Shown piece by piece: positions 12,470-24,495 of a stretch of 64,000 nucleotides of DNA. The stretch comes from Histomonas meleagridis. Its lineage: Eukaryota; Parabasalia; Tritrichomonadida; Dientamoebidae. The position numbers and the translations under genes were made by a program. The notes beneath the pieces were generated by a model. It searched no databases and was not told where the DNA came from. It worked only from the letters and a program-made list of their open reading frames with translations. The DNA lies in the NCBI GenBank assembly GCA_020186115.1, contig WSYJ01000173.1:1-64000 (forward strand). Direction: 5' to 3'. The number at the start of each line of letters is the position of its first letter. The stretch's first letter is position 1.

Positions 12470-14600
12470 TGGTTGTTTGGTGAATTTATTTCAAATTTTT
12501 CTAAAAAAATGCCAAATAACCCACTGTTGCAAAAAGTAAAACGCCTGACTCCACCTTATTCACTTTTTGATATAATTTGTATGATTATTTATGCCGTTGT
12601 AAGTATGAATGTTGCTGAAATCAACGGTTATCGGTTTTCAAAACTCCATTAATTCAAAAAGTTGGGTACTTCGAAATATTTTAAACGTCCTCTATCGTGT
12701 TTGTATCGAGATATATGTTGGTTTACATTAATTACTTTACAGAAAAGTGACGTTTAAACAAACTGAGTGAAGATAAAAATCTCAAAATTAACAAATGAAC
12801 AAATTTTGTATATCAAAAAATAACAAATGACTTGGAGTGCTGGTATATCTGGTAGGTATGAAGCAACTTCGAAAAAAATTTTAAGAAACATTCATTCCAA
12901 TACAAAAGTGACAACTCCATATCTTTTGATGTCATATATTAAATTCGACTTGCGATTTCCACCCATCGTATATAGCGATCATACTACGATCTTGATATTA
13001 TGGATATATAATATATATACATAGTCGCACATATGATTAATAAAAAACTAAGTATTATATCATGATTAGCACAAGATAAATTTATTCTTTCATCATTAAA
13101 AAAAGTGACAAAAATCGACTTTTGCATAGTTTATGTCGAACGATAGGAGCAACGATGAGTGACTACAGAATTCAATTTGAATGATGGTAAATATTATCAA
13201 AATTTCCATTTTTTTCAAAAAAATACGTTTTTTTTTTACTTTCTATCATTGTAATTTGTAAACAGACAAATCAAATGATTTTTGGGTTGTTAATGAACGA
13301 AAATTTTGATATTTAATCATAGAATCGTGATTTGTTATTTATTCCGAATAATTATATGAAATCTTGATTTCATTGAATTCGATGGAAAAAGGAATGATAT
13401 AATAATTTTCGTAATACCTTAATAAAATACTAATTTAACCTGGATAAAAAATTTATTATCGATAATATGGTTTCTGTGTAAGTACATATTTTTCTTGAAG
13501 TCTCTTGACAAACGATACATTTTTTTCTGATAAAAACGATCCTCGATAATTATTAAATTTATTAGATGTTTTTTTTTTAAATTTTTGTATTTTAGCAATA
13601 TGTCCAATCCGAATATGAGTCAATACCACCGTTTCTTGAACAAGCTTTATTCTGAAAATTGTTTTTTATAACGATACAAGCTGATTGAGTAATTTTTATT
13701 CGTCCGCTGATTCAAATTTGACTCGTAACCGCTTGAACATATGAAATGATATCATTATATTTCTCATATAGGTTTTATTTTATGTCTTCGGCAAAAAATA
13801 AGTCGATACTCTCATAAATTATTAGTTTTGTGTTTATATCTTAATTAATTTTTAAATTCTTTCTTATCATATTTTGAATTTTGTTAAATTTTGTATATTC
13901 TCATTATTCTAGATAACATATCATTTAATTCACAGATTTAAAATCGAAGAAATATAAAATAATTTGTGTAAACTATTATAAAATTATAATATCATTATTA
14001 TACTAAATTTTTTATGAATGACTTTTATATAAAATTTCATATGAAAATTATTTATTATCTTATTATTATTTTGCATCATTTAGAAATATTTAAAAACTAA
14101 TTCAAGTACCATTGTCTATCGGGGATGCTTGTATTATATACATTTAAAAAGCTTTGATTAAAATGGAAATTATACAAATAAGCTAGAAAGGATTTCTGCT
14201 TGCCAGTCTTGATGCTAAATATAGTTCGATTTAAAGGTAGTTTTTCCCGCTACAACATTTGGGGTGCCTTACCGACTGTATTCAAAAAGTGGAGATATAA
14301 AATTCAGTATGATTATCAGCTTTTTGAATCTCATACAAATAATTTTAGAAATTCTCTCAAAAAGTGGAGAAAGTGAAGTCATGTACATGTTGTAAACAAA
14401 CAAGTACCCAACCGTAAAAAACCGAACAAAACACAAACCTATAAAAACGGTTTCTATTAATTTTCAGTAAAATTTGATCAGAGTTAGTCAGCTTGAATAC
14501 AAAAATTTGAATTATTACACAGAAAAATTTCCAAACCGCTTTTTAATGCAAAAAAATGCCATGAAAGGTTAAAAAAACTTATCTGGCAAAAATATTTGGC
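12470..14600. other. AT-rich intergenic region, no gene seen
   Basis: About 2.1 kb of strongly AT-rich DNA. The short open frames (for example near 12827-13024 and 13419-13607) have no recognisable domains and biased low-complexity composition, and I do not call them. A 14-bp sequence, TCAAAAAGTGGAGA, occurs twice (about 14282 and 14357). No RNA gene or mobile element could be identified. Confidence 0.6.
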
Positions 14601-14614
14601 ACATCACAAATCAA

Positions 14615-16075
14615 ATGGGTCTTGCGAGTCTCTTCGTTTTGCTCAGTTCCCAATGGAGAATGTTAGCTTCTCGCCTTCACTTAATAAAACTTGAAATACC
14701 CTCAATTGACATGGATAATCAAAATATATTCAAGAGAGTACTTCAACTTACATCTGACTTTGAAGAAGACATGTATTGTAATACATATGATATGGCTAGT
14801 TGTGGTAATAATTATTTTAAATTTACAACCAACCCAAGGTATTCAGCAGGTAAAACAGTTATAACATTTAGTGCAAGAATAGTTGATCATCTTCCAAAGT
14901 TATTGATATGGGATTGGGATGGTGATGCAAATCTTGGAATACCAGCTACGAGGATTGTGGCCCTTCGAGGAACACATTCTGAAGAGGAATGGATTGGAAA
15001 TTTTGAGTGTACTGAAATGACAGGGGATCAACTTGGAATGGGTATAAAAGGTTGGTTCCATAAAGATTTTAGAACTACTGCATTAAAAGTATGGAAAAAC
15101 ATTAAAACATATATCGAGAATTCAGATAAGCCAATCATTATCACAGGGCATTCACGAGGAGGTGCACTCGCAGAACTTCTGTTTATACTTGCAAAGAAAA
15201 ACGTTCAAAACAAACCAATGTATTGTTTTGCTTATGCGCCACCTCCATCAATGATATTAGATACATCGGAAGAATACTTAACGGAAGGTATTTATGGGTT
15301 TATTCATGGAAATGACCCAATACCAAGGTTTACAATTGCTGCAATACATGAGGCAATATGCAGAAATGTAATCACTTGCTCAATAGGTTATATAACTGTT
15401 TTTGTCAAAGAAGCATTCAAATTTTGTTCACTTGCGCTCCCACAAGAGGTGTGTAATTTACTTGATGGCCTTGGCTTTGTTCTTTCAGGTATTTTGGATT
15501 TAATTACATATTCAATTAGTGTTAAACAAAAAACTTTTGCAGTATCAGCAGCTAAGAAGCAAGCTGGACTTCTGGTTGATACATTTAAAAAATATATTTT
15601 GAATCCATCGAGTTTTCATATCACTGGCCATCAAGGGAAGCTGTTTCTATTGAATTGGAGGAATACTGAAAAGTCAGGAAAAGATTATGATGTCCATACA
15701 ACAAGAGGTTGTACAGAATATTCCACTCCAAGACAAATTTCACCAAATGGAAGATTAATGATTAGTTGGAAAACTTCGACTCAAAATGAAGGTAAAAGTA
15801 TTATTGATCATCACGGAGTAATATATCGACGTGCTATTCATGATGATGTTTGCTTACCCCCTTTTCAAAATAATGTATTATTAGATTATCAGTCATTAAT
15901 TTTAGGATCAAATAGAACACTTTATAATAACATAATTTCGAACATAAATTCAGAAGAAAAAATAGACTATCCTTCATGGGTTCCATCTATAGACGATGGG
16001 GATGATTATGTTTCATGTGATTTTAGTTGTATGGAAAAAGAAGGCTTTGATCCTTCTACAACTCAATTTTTTTGA
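14615..16075 (+). CDS. class 3 lipase-like alpha/beta hydrolase
   Basis: A 486-residue protein of the lipase class 3 (fungal lipase-like) family, expected to hydrolyse acylglycerol esters. The nucleophile elbow GHSRG lies at residues 178-182 with Ser180 as nucleophile. Asp234, in GNDPIPRF, fits the acid. His335 or His339, in the HITGHQGK segment, fits the catalytic histidine. The region before the elbow (VALRGTHSEEEW, about 115-126) matches the usual oxyanion-side strand of the family. Hydrophobic stretches near 250-265 and 290-305 could be lid or membrane-contact segments. The N-terminus (LASLFVLLSS) is weakly hydrophobic and is not a clear signal peptide. The start is the first ATG after an AT-rich leader. 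It has no close neighbour. Confidence 0.85.
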   Translation: MGLASLFVLLSSQWRMLASRLHLIKLEIPSIDMDNQNIFKRVLQLTSDFEEDMYCNTYDMASCGNNYFKFTTNPRYSAGKTVITFSARIVDHLPKLLIWDWDGDANLGIPATRIVALRGTHSEEEWIGNFECTEMTGDQLGMGIKGWFHKDFRTTALKVWKNIKTYIENSDKPIIITGHSRGGALAELLFILAKKNVQNKPMYCFAYAPPPSMILDTSEEYLTEGIYGFIHGNDPIPRFTIAAIHEAICRNVITCSIGYITVFVKEAFKFCSLALPQEVCNLLDGLGFVLSGILDLITYSISVKQKTFAVSAAKKQAGLLVDTFKKYILNPSSFHITGHQGKLFLLNWRNTEKSGKDYDVHTTRGCTEYSTPRQISPNGRLMISWKTSTQNEGKSIIDHHGVIYRRAIHDDVCLPPFQNNVLLDYQSLILGSNRTLYNNIISNINSEEKIDYPSWVPSIDDGDDYVSCDFSCMEKEGFDPSTTQFF

Positions 16076-16920
16076 TGTGTTTTTTAATGCATTTTTCGTT
16101 TTTTTGTTTTTTCTCTCTCATTTTTTTGAATTCTAAATTTATTTCGAAAAATATTATTACATTATTAAATGGAATTTCGCATATTTAATTTCAGAATTGA
16201 ATTTTGCTTTTATGATGATTTGTTCCTTATTTTTCTTAATTTTCTTCCTTTTTTCCTTATTTTTCTTCAATTTCCTTCCTTTTCAGGACCATATGAGAAA
16301 AATTCATAAATATGTAATAGAACGAATTTTTCATTTTATTTTAATATAAGATTTAATTATCTGTCATATTTTATCAAAAATCTTAATTTTTCAATGAAAA
16401 AATAATGCATCATTAGATAGAAATATTGATTATTTTTAATCGTAATTATTACATTCTTCCATCACGAGATTTCTTGAGAAAAAATAAATTATCGGGGAGA
16501 CCGTTTATAAATTTCAATTATGTGTACCTCTAAATAAGATTTTTTTTTCTTTGTTAAATTTGGATTCTATGAATATTATATAATTTCCCTAAAAATCAAT
16601 TTTTTTATAATAATATAAATAATAATGGTTATTCTAATAATAATAGTTTAATAATTTCTCGCCTATTATATATATCAATAGATTGATATATCAATTATTT
16701 GAATGTACAATGATTTTCCCGTTGATTGATGCATAATTTTTTTGATCTAAGAACAAAATAATTGTATTAAACTTTGATTTTAACCTCTATATATGGATTA
16801 ACATTCCTTCTTACATTATTTATATTATCTCTCACAAAAACTAGACTTATTAAAAATACAGATCACGATCGAAAGTGGGTGATTAATTTTATGTTTCATA
16901 TTAAGATTTGGAAATTATTC
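16076..16920. other. AT-rich intergenic region, no gene seen
   Basis: Follows the lipase gene. It contains T-rich runs with the repeated motif TTCCTTTTTTCC / TTTCCTTCCTTTTC around 16240-16285 and otherwise featureless AT-rich DNA. No coding signal was recognised. Confidence 0.5.
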
Positions 16921-16929
16921 GAAACATTT

Positions 16930-17015
16930 AACACAGAACTTACGAAAGCATCTAATAATGGTGATCTAGAAATAGTTAAATTACTTCTTGAACATTAAGG
17001 AATTGATATTAAGAT
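16930..17015 (+). pseudogene. ankyrin-repeat fragment
   Basis: The frame reads ELTKASNNGDLEIVKLLLEH, a clear ankyrin helix pair. It meets a TAA at 16996 and then continues in the same frame as GIDIK, where a live repeat would read KGIDI. Only about one repeat unit is recognisable. The sequence closely parallels the ankyrin relic near 54850 (KLLLEQKGIDI), so both probably derive from the same large ankyrin family. The flanking AT-rich sequence shows no further repeats. Confidence 0.6.
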
Positions 17016-17487
17016 TACGATATGGTGTTTATTATAAAATGGGTTGAACCGTTAAAAAGTGATCGAACCTCAAAATAAAGCAAAAATATCTTCTTTAATT
17101 ATCAATATTTTTTTAAATTTATAAATACATTTATTATAAAAATGACTATTCAATTATATATTGTAATATTATATTCAGAATTTAGAGAGAATAAAATTAG
17201 CAAAATCGATTATTTATAAATTCGAGCCTTTTTTTCTTGCTTATAGGATATTGAACTAAGTTATTTTTTAGATATTTCTAACAACCAGCTCACCTCATGT
17301 TTTATATTTATGTTTTATTATTTACAATTTTTATCATGTTTTTTTACCCCATAATTTTTATTATCAATTTTTTTTAAATTTAACTTTGACATCTCAATGG
17401 TAGGATAATCATATTTGAGTTAAAAATTCTATGCTCACAGAAAAACTCCATAATCACTTCACTTCTTTAGATGGAATTCTACAATGA
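17016..17487. other. AT-rich spacer
   Basis: About 470 bp of AT-rich DNA between the ankyrin fragment and the helicase relic. No feature could be supported. Confidence 0.4.
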
Positions 17488-18051
17488 ATTCTTCGCCATA
17501 AACAGATTCATTTTCGATCATTTAATCACAAAGCAATAAAGCCTACTCTTTCTTCTCTTTCTTCTTGTTTGTGTTATTCTGTTTCTTCATTCCGTACACA
17601 ACTTTTAAAGTTTAATTATCCAACAAGATTGAATAGACTTATTTCATTAGCAAAATCTGCCACCGTTAATTCAGACCCCCCTCAAATTTACCTTTTACTA
17701 AAAGATTGTATTGAAAATGATAAACGTTTGAATACTCTTTACATTGAACACTTTAAACCGTTAAAACCTTATCATTTCGACTTTTTAAATTTACTAAGAA
17801 AATATTCAAGTTATTCTTCACCACCAATATTGGATGTTGACAAAAATTATGAATTAGATTATAAAAATTATTTTATGTGGAATAGTTATATACATATTAT
17901 GCATAATATTGAAATATTCAATCGTAAGATGGAAGAAATGTATGATAATATTCTTGAAATCTTCAAATTATATGTAAATACAGATGTAATAACTGATATA
18001 TTTAATCGTCCCTCAGATTTTCAGATAAATAAATATATCAGAGAGCGGAAT
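17488..18051 (+). pseudogene. left half of a disrupted gene, probably Pif1-like helicase N-terminal part
   Basis: An open frame runs from about 17488 to the transposon end at 18052, with no in-frame ATG where a start would be expected. Its last six codons (GRIVDL, then TGA) lie inside the transposon terminal repeat. The host reading frame is therefore cut by the insertion. The readable part, from about 17569, is rich in Leu, Tyr, Asn and Ile (for example PYHFDFLNLLRKY and MEEMYDNILEIFKLYVN) and resembles no domain I know by itself. I link it to the helicase half at 20665-22255 because that half is also open right up to the other terminal repeat and lacks a start. The link is inference. Confidence 0.5.
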
Positions 18052-18068
18052 GGCCGTATAGTGGATTT
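18052..18068 (+). repeat. left terminal inverted repeat of pogo-like element
   Basis: GGCCGTATAGTGGATTT; its exact reverse complement is at 20648-20664. It supplies the last codons and the stop of the interrupted upstream frame. Confidence 0.85.
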
Positions 18069-18182
18069 GTGATAGCACATTAAATTCATATCATCATGTG
18101 AACAGTTATGTAGAAAAAGTGGGTTTCCGATAGAGACGATACAATAATCAAGAGGAAAATGTGAATTGATACATTCAATCTG

Positions 18183-18193
18183 ACTATACGGCC
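18183..18193 (-). repeat. internal inverted copy of the terminal repeat
   Basis: ACTATACGGCC is the inverted form of the first 11 bp of the element end, and is followed by AATT as at the right end of the element. With the left terminus it brackets a 142-bp block (18052-18193) that could be a short MITE-like derivative, or the scar of a nested insertion. Confidence 0.55.
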
Positions 18194-18301
18194 AATTGAG
18201 TCAAAACGTTATGTTTTGTATACTTTACATACGATTTTTTGATAGAATCGATAACAGTTAAATAGAATTATTTATAAGAATGAAATGCCATCTTTCTCAC
18301 A

Positions 18302-20231
18302 ATGTCAGGGCAAAAAATTTTGCTCTGCAAGCTCCTCCAAGTACAAGTAATAATAATACATGTTTTATTCCAGATCTTGGGAAAAGATCTGGAAATGATT
18401 AAAATTATTTTTCAAGTTCGCAACCTCAAAATATCACAGTACAAGCTCCTCTTAGCACACATAATAATAACACAAGTTTTATTCCAGATATTAATGAATG
18501 CATCCTTTCTCAACATCCAAATCTTGCCCAATTTGTGAATCCAAATCCTGTTCCCAAAAATGTTTCTTACAATAAGGAGACAGAAAAAAGGCAAGAGAAG
18601 AGAACGAAAATGTTTGCCCTGCAAAATAGCTTTATAATAAATAATCCTCAGTGTGCAACCGATTTAATACAGGAGTTGATAAAGGCATCGACTAACGAAT
18701 CCATCCTTTCTACGAAACAGGTAATGATTTACATGGAAAAACTTACTGGAAAGACCTTCGCACAAATAAGAGAGAAGCATAAATTATGTGGTGATAAAGT
18801 TGTTGGACGAATATTATTGAGAACAGCTTGTGGGGAATATTGGGACAAAAATCTAAAGGGAGGTGGGGAGACAATCTTTCCTGATTTGGATATGAAGAAG
18901 TTTATAGATATAGTTCATGAAAGAGAAAATGATATACATTGTTTGTCAACATGTGAGGCAATAAAAATAGCAACAACTCTCATAAAAAGAGAGAGCTGAA
19001 AAGACCAGAAAACTATTGGAAATATGCAACTGCAAAAAAATATTAACGAGAGTGAGAGAAATACATCCTGATGTAACTTAGTAGCAAAAAATGGCTAAAG
19101 CAAATAATCTAAGTGTGGTTCCTGCTGCTGAATTTGAAACATTAAGAAGAATTGCTTGTGATAAAGTTGCAATAGAAGCCTTTTTTTCCAAGCATTCTCA
19201 CCTACTTAAGAGGGATCCTGCATTAATTTTTAACATGGATGAAACTATAGTTTCATCAAAACAGAAATATAAGGTATTGGTAACTCAAGGCAAAATGCCA
19301 TTTACAGAATCATCTCCAGTATTTCCACACATCACTGCTTGTATAACGGTATCTGCAAGTGGATATGTTATGAAACCATTGTTTTACCTAAAGGATAAAA
19401 AAATATTAAGTGGGCTTAAAGAAGTCAAAGAACTTGAGCATTTTGCAACATCACCAACAGGTTGGACCAACAAAAAACTATTTACTTACTGGGCATATAC
19501 ATTCTTAGCTGAAATTCAAATTAATAGACTTCAGCTTAAACCAGAACTGAGAAAACAGAGGATTCTATTGCTGGTTGATGGACATAAAAGTAGGGCCAAT
19601 TATAATGTTGCAAGATTTTTTGAGATGTTTGGGATTGATATATTAGTATTTCCTGGGCATACTTCTCATTTATTAAGGCCTTTTGATGTTGCTATAGCTT
19701 CACCATTGAAGACAATATATAAGAAAAAGTTATTGCAATATGAGCTATATTTATTTGGTAATACTGATAGAACTCAAAGGAATCTCAAAGCTATAAGAAT
19801 TATGATGATAAAATGTCTGGTATCTGCATTATCAGAAGCTGCTTCAATCGATGATATTCAAAGCGGGTTTAGAGCCTCAGGATTATATCCATTAAATCCA
19901 AAAATGCCTTTATCTAGTCAATATGCAATGGACACTTCTCTAAGAACCAATTTTTTATGAATTATATGACAAAATTCAAAATGGAAATTTGGTAAATAAT
20001 CACCATTTGAATGGAAGCCTGGAAAACTTGAAATTTGTTTATGAAGTAGATAATAATAGGAATTTGACGACCATTGAACCAGTTTATTCTCTAGAAAAAA
20101 TGAAGTGTGATATCAAATTTTTCTATGCATATATAGAAAAAATGGGGGGAATTTTGACACCTGTTCCAGATCTGATCATAGAAAATACCAATGGAATCAA
20201 AAGAATCCACTTAAACGAAAAATATCGCTAA
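18302..20231 (+). pseudogene. pogo/Tigger-like (DDE_1) transposase, broken
   Basis: The DDE core is readable in the open stretch 19091-19960. The first Asp is in FNMDET, the second in LLLVDGHKSR and the third in HLLRPFDVAIASPLK, the usual spacing of pogo-type DDE_1 transposases. The N-terminal half is in 18535-18999. A frameshift near 18990 and two consecutive TAG codons at about 19079-19084 separate it from the core. A TAA at about 18401 interrupts the most N-terminal part, which contains a short internal duplication (QAPPST...NNNT.FIPD, then QAPLST...NNNTSFIPD). Another frameshift near 19945 separates the C-terminal tail (to 20231). The element is therefore non-autonomous. Confidence 0.8.
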
Positions 20232-20647
20232 ATAAACAATTAGCCTAGGATATTCTATTGTTATATATGTCAAAAATGAATGAAACATTTTACATAAACA
20301 ATGTTGAGTCTGTTGAATCTATTTAGTTCAGTTAGACAATTTTGTTGGTTTAAGAAATGATAAAATATAAGCTAATAATCTCATTTTGTGTTTAGGAAGT
20401 AAAATTGATCAAAATATGTTTATTATTTATTCTTAAAATTTACTCTTATGGTGTTCAATATCTTTGATATTTTAGTCGCTGAAATCTGAATATTTGACGT
20501 GATATTTTTGTTTTTATTTTTTCTATTCAATTTTGAATAGCATTTTTTCTATGGTTTACATCGATAAAGGTGAAGTGATAATAAATTTGAATAGTTTATA
20601 TGACTTCATATGACCAAATAGTAATTCAAAAAAACCGTGATGTAGTT

Positions 20648-20664
20648 AAATCCACTATACGGCC
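20648..20664 (-). repeat. right terminal inverted repeat of pogo-like element
   Basis: AAATCCACTATACGGCC, the exact inverse of 18052-18068. Confidence 0.85.
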
Positions 20665-22255
20665 AATTCAATGACTACCGGTTAATTCCGCTTACTGTAT
20701 GTCATTCATTCAATAATCAAGAAATCAATAAATCAAACATTAATTTAGCAAATTTCGAGAGAAAATTTAACAATGGACAGCGTTATATATTCAATCAAGT
20801 TAAGAATAGATTATTAGCCGGACAACAATTAACTGCATTTATAAAAGGAAAATCAGGGACAGGAAATAGTTTTCTCATCAATTCCATAATAAATTTGTTG
20901 AAAGTCAATAAAATTCCATATGTTGTATGTGCTTCTGCAGGTGTTGCAGCAAGTTTAATAGATGGTAAAACAGTTCATTCAACATTTGGATTATTTACTA
21001 TAAAAAAAATGATATTGAAGAAATTATCTGTTCATTGGATGTTTCAAAGCCAAATGGACTAGCTATGACTTATGCTAAAGTGATTATAATTGACGAAGCA
21101 ACAATGATGTCTGCTAAAGTTCTTTCTGCGCTTGAAAATGGTCTGAGAAAAATTATGGCACAGGTAAAAAGTCCATTTGGAATTTCTCCTTTTGGCGGCA
21201 AAAGTATTCTATTATTTGGAGATTTAGCACAAGTACCTGCAGTAACAAGAGCACCTGACGATTTTTTAGAGTCACTTCAGCAATTTCATGAAATGTAGCA
21301 CGATGGGAATTGAAAACACTAATGCGGCAATCAGAAGATGAGATAATATTTATAAAACTTTTCGGAAAATATCCGGCAGCATAAAAAAGGTGAAACTCTA
21401 GATCCTGAAGTAGAAAAACTACTTAAAAAGAGATTTTGTCCTGGAAAAGTCGATGATTTACTCGAAGCAATAAATTTTTTTGTTGGTGGTGATAATCCTA
21501 ATGGTATGGTTATTACATTATCAAATCAACATGCACAAATGTATAACATGTTAAAATTAGAAAAGAGGAACGAAATCTTTAATTGCAGAAAAATTAAGAT
21601 TGATGCACAATTTTTCGTTCGTCAACAAAACTCTTATGTTGGTAATATAAATGATGGAATAGAAGATGCTATAAGAAGACAATTATCAATTTCAGATATA
21701 CGTGCTGCTACTAAATCTGAAATTGGAATTTTGTGTGGAGCTTTGAAAAAAAAAAAATATAATTCGATCATTCCATTTAAATTAATAATTTCTAATGGTG
21801 CAAGAGTCATGCTACTTCAAAATCTTAATGTTGAACGTCATTTAATAAATGGTTCGAGAGGTTATGTAAATAGATATGATGAACAACTTGATGTTCAATT
21901 TATTCGATTTGATACTCAGGATAGCAGTGAAAATCCAGTAATGGTAACAAGAACAAAATCAACTAAGTATCAAATTAATAATGGAAAAATTATTTTTATG
22001 TATCAATTCCCTGTAAAGTTATAATGGGCAGTTACTGCACATAAAAGCCAAGGTCAAACACTAGAAAAATGTGAAATTGATATCGGTGAAAAGGCTTTCG
22101 CCCATGGATCACTTAATGTAGCTTTATCTAATGTGAAGTATTCAAATAATGTAATGCTATTTGGTTTTGATAAATGGCCAGATGATGGACCTACATTTCA
22201 TATAAAGTCTCATATTCAAACAAAACAAAATGAACAGGCCGAAAATGAGTTTGAA
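20665..22255 (+). pseudogene. Pif1-like DNA helicase, C-terminal part, broken
   Basis: Helicase superfamily 1 motifs of the Pif1 family are visible in order. They are a Walker A-like GKSGTGNSFL at about 20848-20877 (the catalytic Lys of GTGKS is Asn), the VHSTFGL segment near 20970, Walker B VIIIDEATMMS near 21080-21112, ARWELKTLMRQSEDE near 21296-21345, NGARVMLLQNL, NGSRGYV, and the C-terminal WAVTAHKSQGQT near 22024-22060. The frame is broken in a poly-A run at about 21005-21013, shifted near 21290, and interrupted by a TAA at 22021 immediately before WAVTAHKSQG. With the lost Walker Lys, this is a dead copy. Such helicases occur in Helitron-type elements and in large virus-like elements; which source applies here is not decidable. 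The frame is open up to the transposon end at 20664. Confidence 0.8.
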
Positions 22256-22259
22256 TAAA

Positions 22260-24490
22260 AGACCATAAACAAATTTTTTTTTTAATTTTGATATGTGTGA
22301 GTTATATACGAGTTTGTTGATATTTAAAACAACTAAACGCTTTAACATAGTTTTCTTTCTGTTCTATTGTCACTTTTCTTGTTAGTTTTAATATCTAAAA
22401 TCATTTGGTGGTAAAATCAATTTATAATTGTAGAATATAAAAGAAAGAGTAATATCTTTATTTCAATAATAATTGATAATGTATCAATTTATGGGATAAA
22501 ATGTATTCATCAAAATTTGTAAAATAATAGTGATGAAATAAAAAAGTTAATCAATTTAAGAGGATATATCATTTATAATAATTTAAATAAATTTTAAGTA
22601 TTAGTTTTAAAACATATTTGCTTCCGCATAGTTTAAGAAATAGATATAGAGCTGCATTCATCAATGAATTGATTTGACCAAGAATCAGGGAACATTCGTT
22701 CGTAATATTTAAAAATATAAAATATTTATAATATTTTGTTAATTTCATTTGTATTTTCTGAAATAATATTCATATAATGAAATGGAATTTATTATGTACA
22801 TTATTAAAGTTTTTATGTAAAAAAAAGACGCTTACAACCAAATAAAAGGTCGTTTCAAATCAGGAAATCAATTTTTTTCATTTTCCAAAGAACTATATTT
22901 GAAAAAATATAAATAAATAAGTATGCACATTGTATTCAATGAAATTATCTAACTAAATTCTGTTATCTTATATATTTATGAGCAATCTTAAAAATTTCAA
23001 AATGCTTTTTTGGGCCATAGGATTAAATACAGAAGTTCGAATTCAATAAATATATAGAACTAACAAAAGTCAATATTAATTTATATAATTTTATATAGTT
23101 TTGATTATGTTTTTAAGTTATACAAGATTTTCAATATCTATAGACCAGAGCAAAAATTCAAAAATCTGTCTTTGCAATTTTTTATAATTTATATGTTCTA
23201 TAAATAGGATAATTCTTGAAGCAATTTATTCATTATTGGAGGCTCTGGACAAAGAAGAAAAAATGACTTTTTGAATTAATTTTGCGGTTACAAATCCATC
23301 AGAATTTAAATGTGGGCAGTCAAATTTTAATACTTTACAAAAAAAATTTGAAAGCAAATCCATCAGGGTTCGTTCCTGCACGAGTGAACGATACTCACAA
23401 CAAGGAATCACATCCAGTCTTTGCTTAGATGACTGTTTGTGTATTGTATCGTACACGAATATAAAGGAAAGTGACTAGATTCAAAGGAAATATCAAAATA
23501 ATAATTATATCTTCATAAAAATTCGTCCACTGTTCTTATATGTTAAAATCTGATATGTATTAAATACATTACAAATAATTTCAGAATAAAAAAAAAATCT
23601 ATAAGAGAAATAGTTAGATGACAGTGTCATTCTTGTAAAAAGTGATGTAATAAAGGAAAGTTATGTTTAGAAAATGAATGATACGAAAAAAGTTAGAACA
23701 AAGAAATCACATTAACATTTTAGGAAGAAATTATTCAAATTCAATATTCTTGAAAGTAGCTTTATTGAAGCATTTTGTCATGATCATAAAAATTGCATAT
23801 ATGCAATTCATATGAAAAATATAAAAAATTCCAAAGGAAAAAGATGTTCTCAATGGAGATATCTAACTAAGATAATTACTATCTGTAATCATATTTCGTG
23901 ACATGTGGAGTATATTGATATTATAAATGTTCAGAACCTTTCATAATCCGTAATTGTTGGTATAATCACACTCATGAGAAACGTGAAGGGTTTAATGATA
24001 GAGTTTTAGACAAGGAAATTATCTTGTTCTATATTTAATGTTGAATATTTATCATATTTTTGAATCATAAGTTCTTTCTTAATAATAACTTTAAATCAAT
24101 AAAATCAGATAATAATTTCTTTTATAAAAACCTAATCTCTAATTTTAATCGTGTACAAAAAGCCATACTGCAATGGTGTTTCCAATTCTTTTGACATATT
24201 CATCATAGCTCAAAAATGTGGACATATGTCGAAAAGCTTCAATATAAATTTTTGGACGTTTATCAAAAACATTTGTAGATGATTGAACTAAAGAATGCAA
24301 CGTATCATATCATCTTTTTATTTTTCTCCAATTTTGATCATATATGAATGGCGCCGATCATTTCCATGCCAACAAACTTAGTCAATTAAATTGTATACCA
24401 TTTGTCCTTATTCAATTACTAAAGCAAGGTCCAGAATTTTTTCGAATTGTTTACTTATTATGTAATGCAATTTATGAAATGACTTTTATT
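22260..24490. other. AT-rich region without recognisable gene
   Basis: About 2.2 kb. A 76-codon minus-strand frame at 23226-23456 contains a short direct repeat (AAATCCATCAG twice, near 23293 and 23357) and no known domain, so I do not call it. The stretch 22363-22391 (CTATTGTCACTTTTCTTGTT) has a close match at 34653-34681, also downstream of a decayed gene. Confidence 0.5.
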
Positions 24491-24495
24491 TCATT

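Larger units (their letters stand above)
18052..20664 (+). mobile_element. decayed pogo/Tigger-like DNA transposon
   Basis: A 2.6-kb element bounded by a perfect 17-bp terminal inverted repeat, GGCCGTATAGTGGATTT (18052-18068, inverted at 20648-20664). It contains a broken DDE transposase frame. It sits inside the helicase-like reading frame, which is open on both sides. The target-site duplication is not clear: the flanks are CGGAAT on the left and AATTCAA on the right, and AAT is the longest shared string. Stops and frameshifts in the transposase show that it is no longer autonomous. Confidence 0.8.

Noticed and set aside
12827-13024. Short forward frame (65 codons)
   Set aside because: Low-complexity AT-rich translation with no domain.
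23226-23456. 76-codon minus-strand frame
   Set aside because: No recognisable motif and contains a local direct repeat; could be chance.
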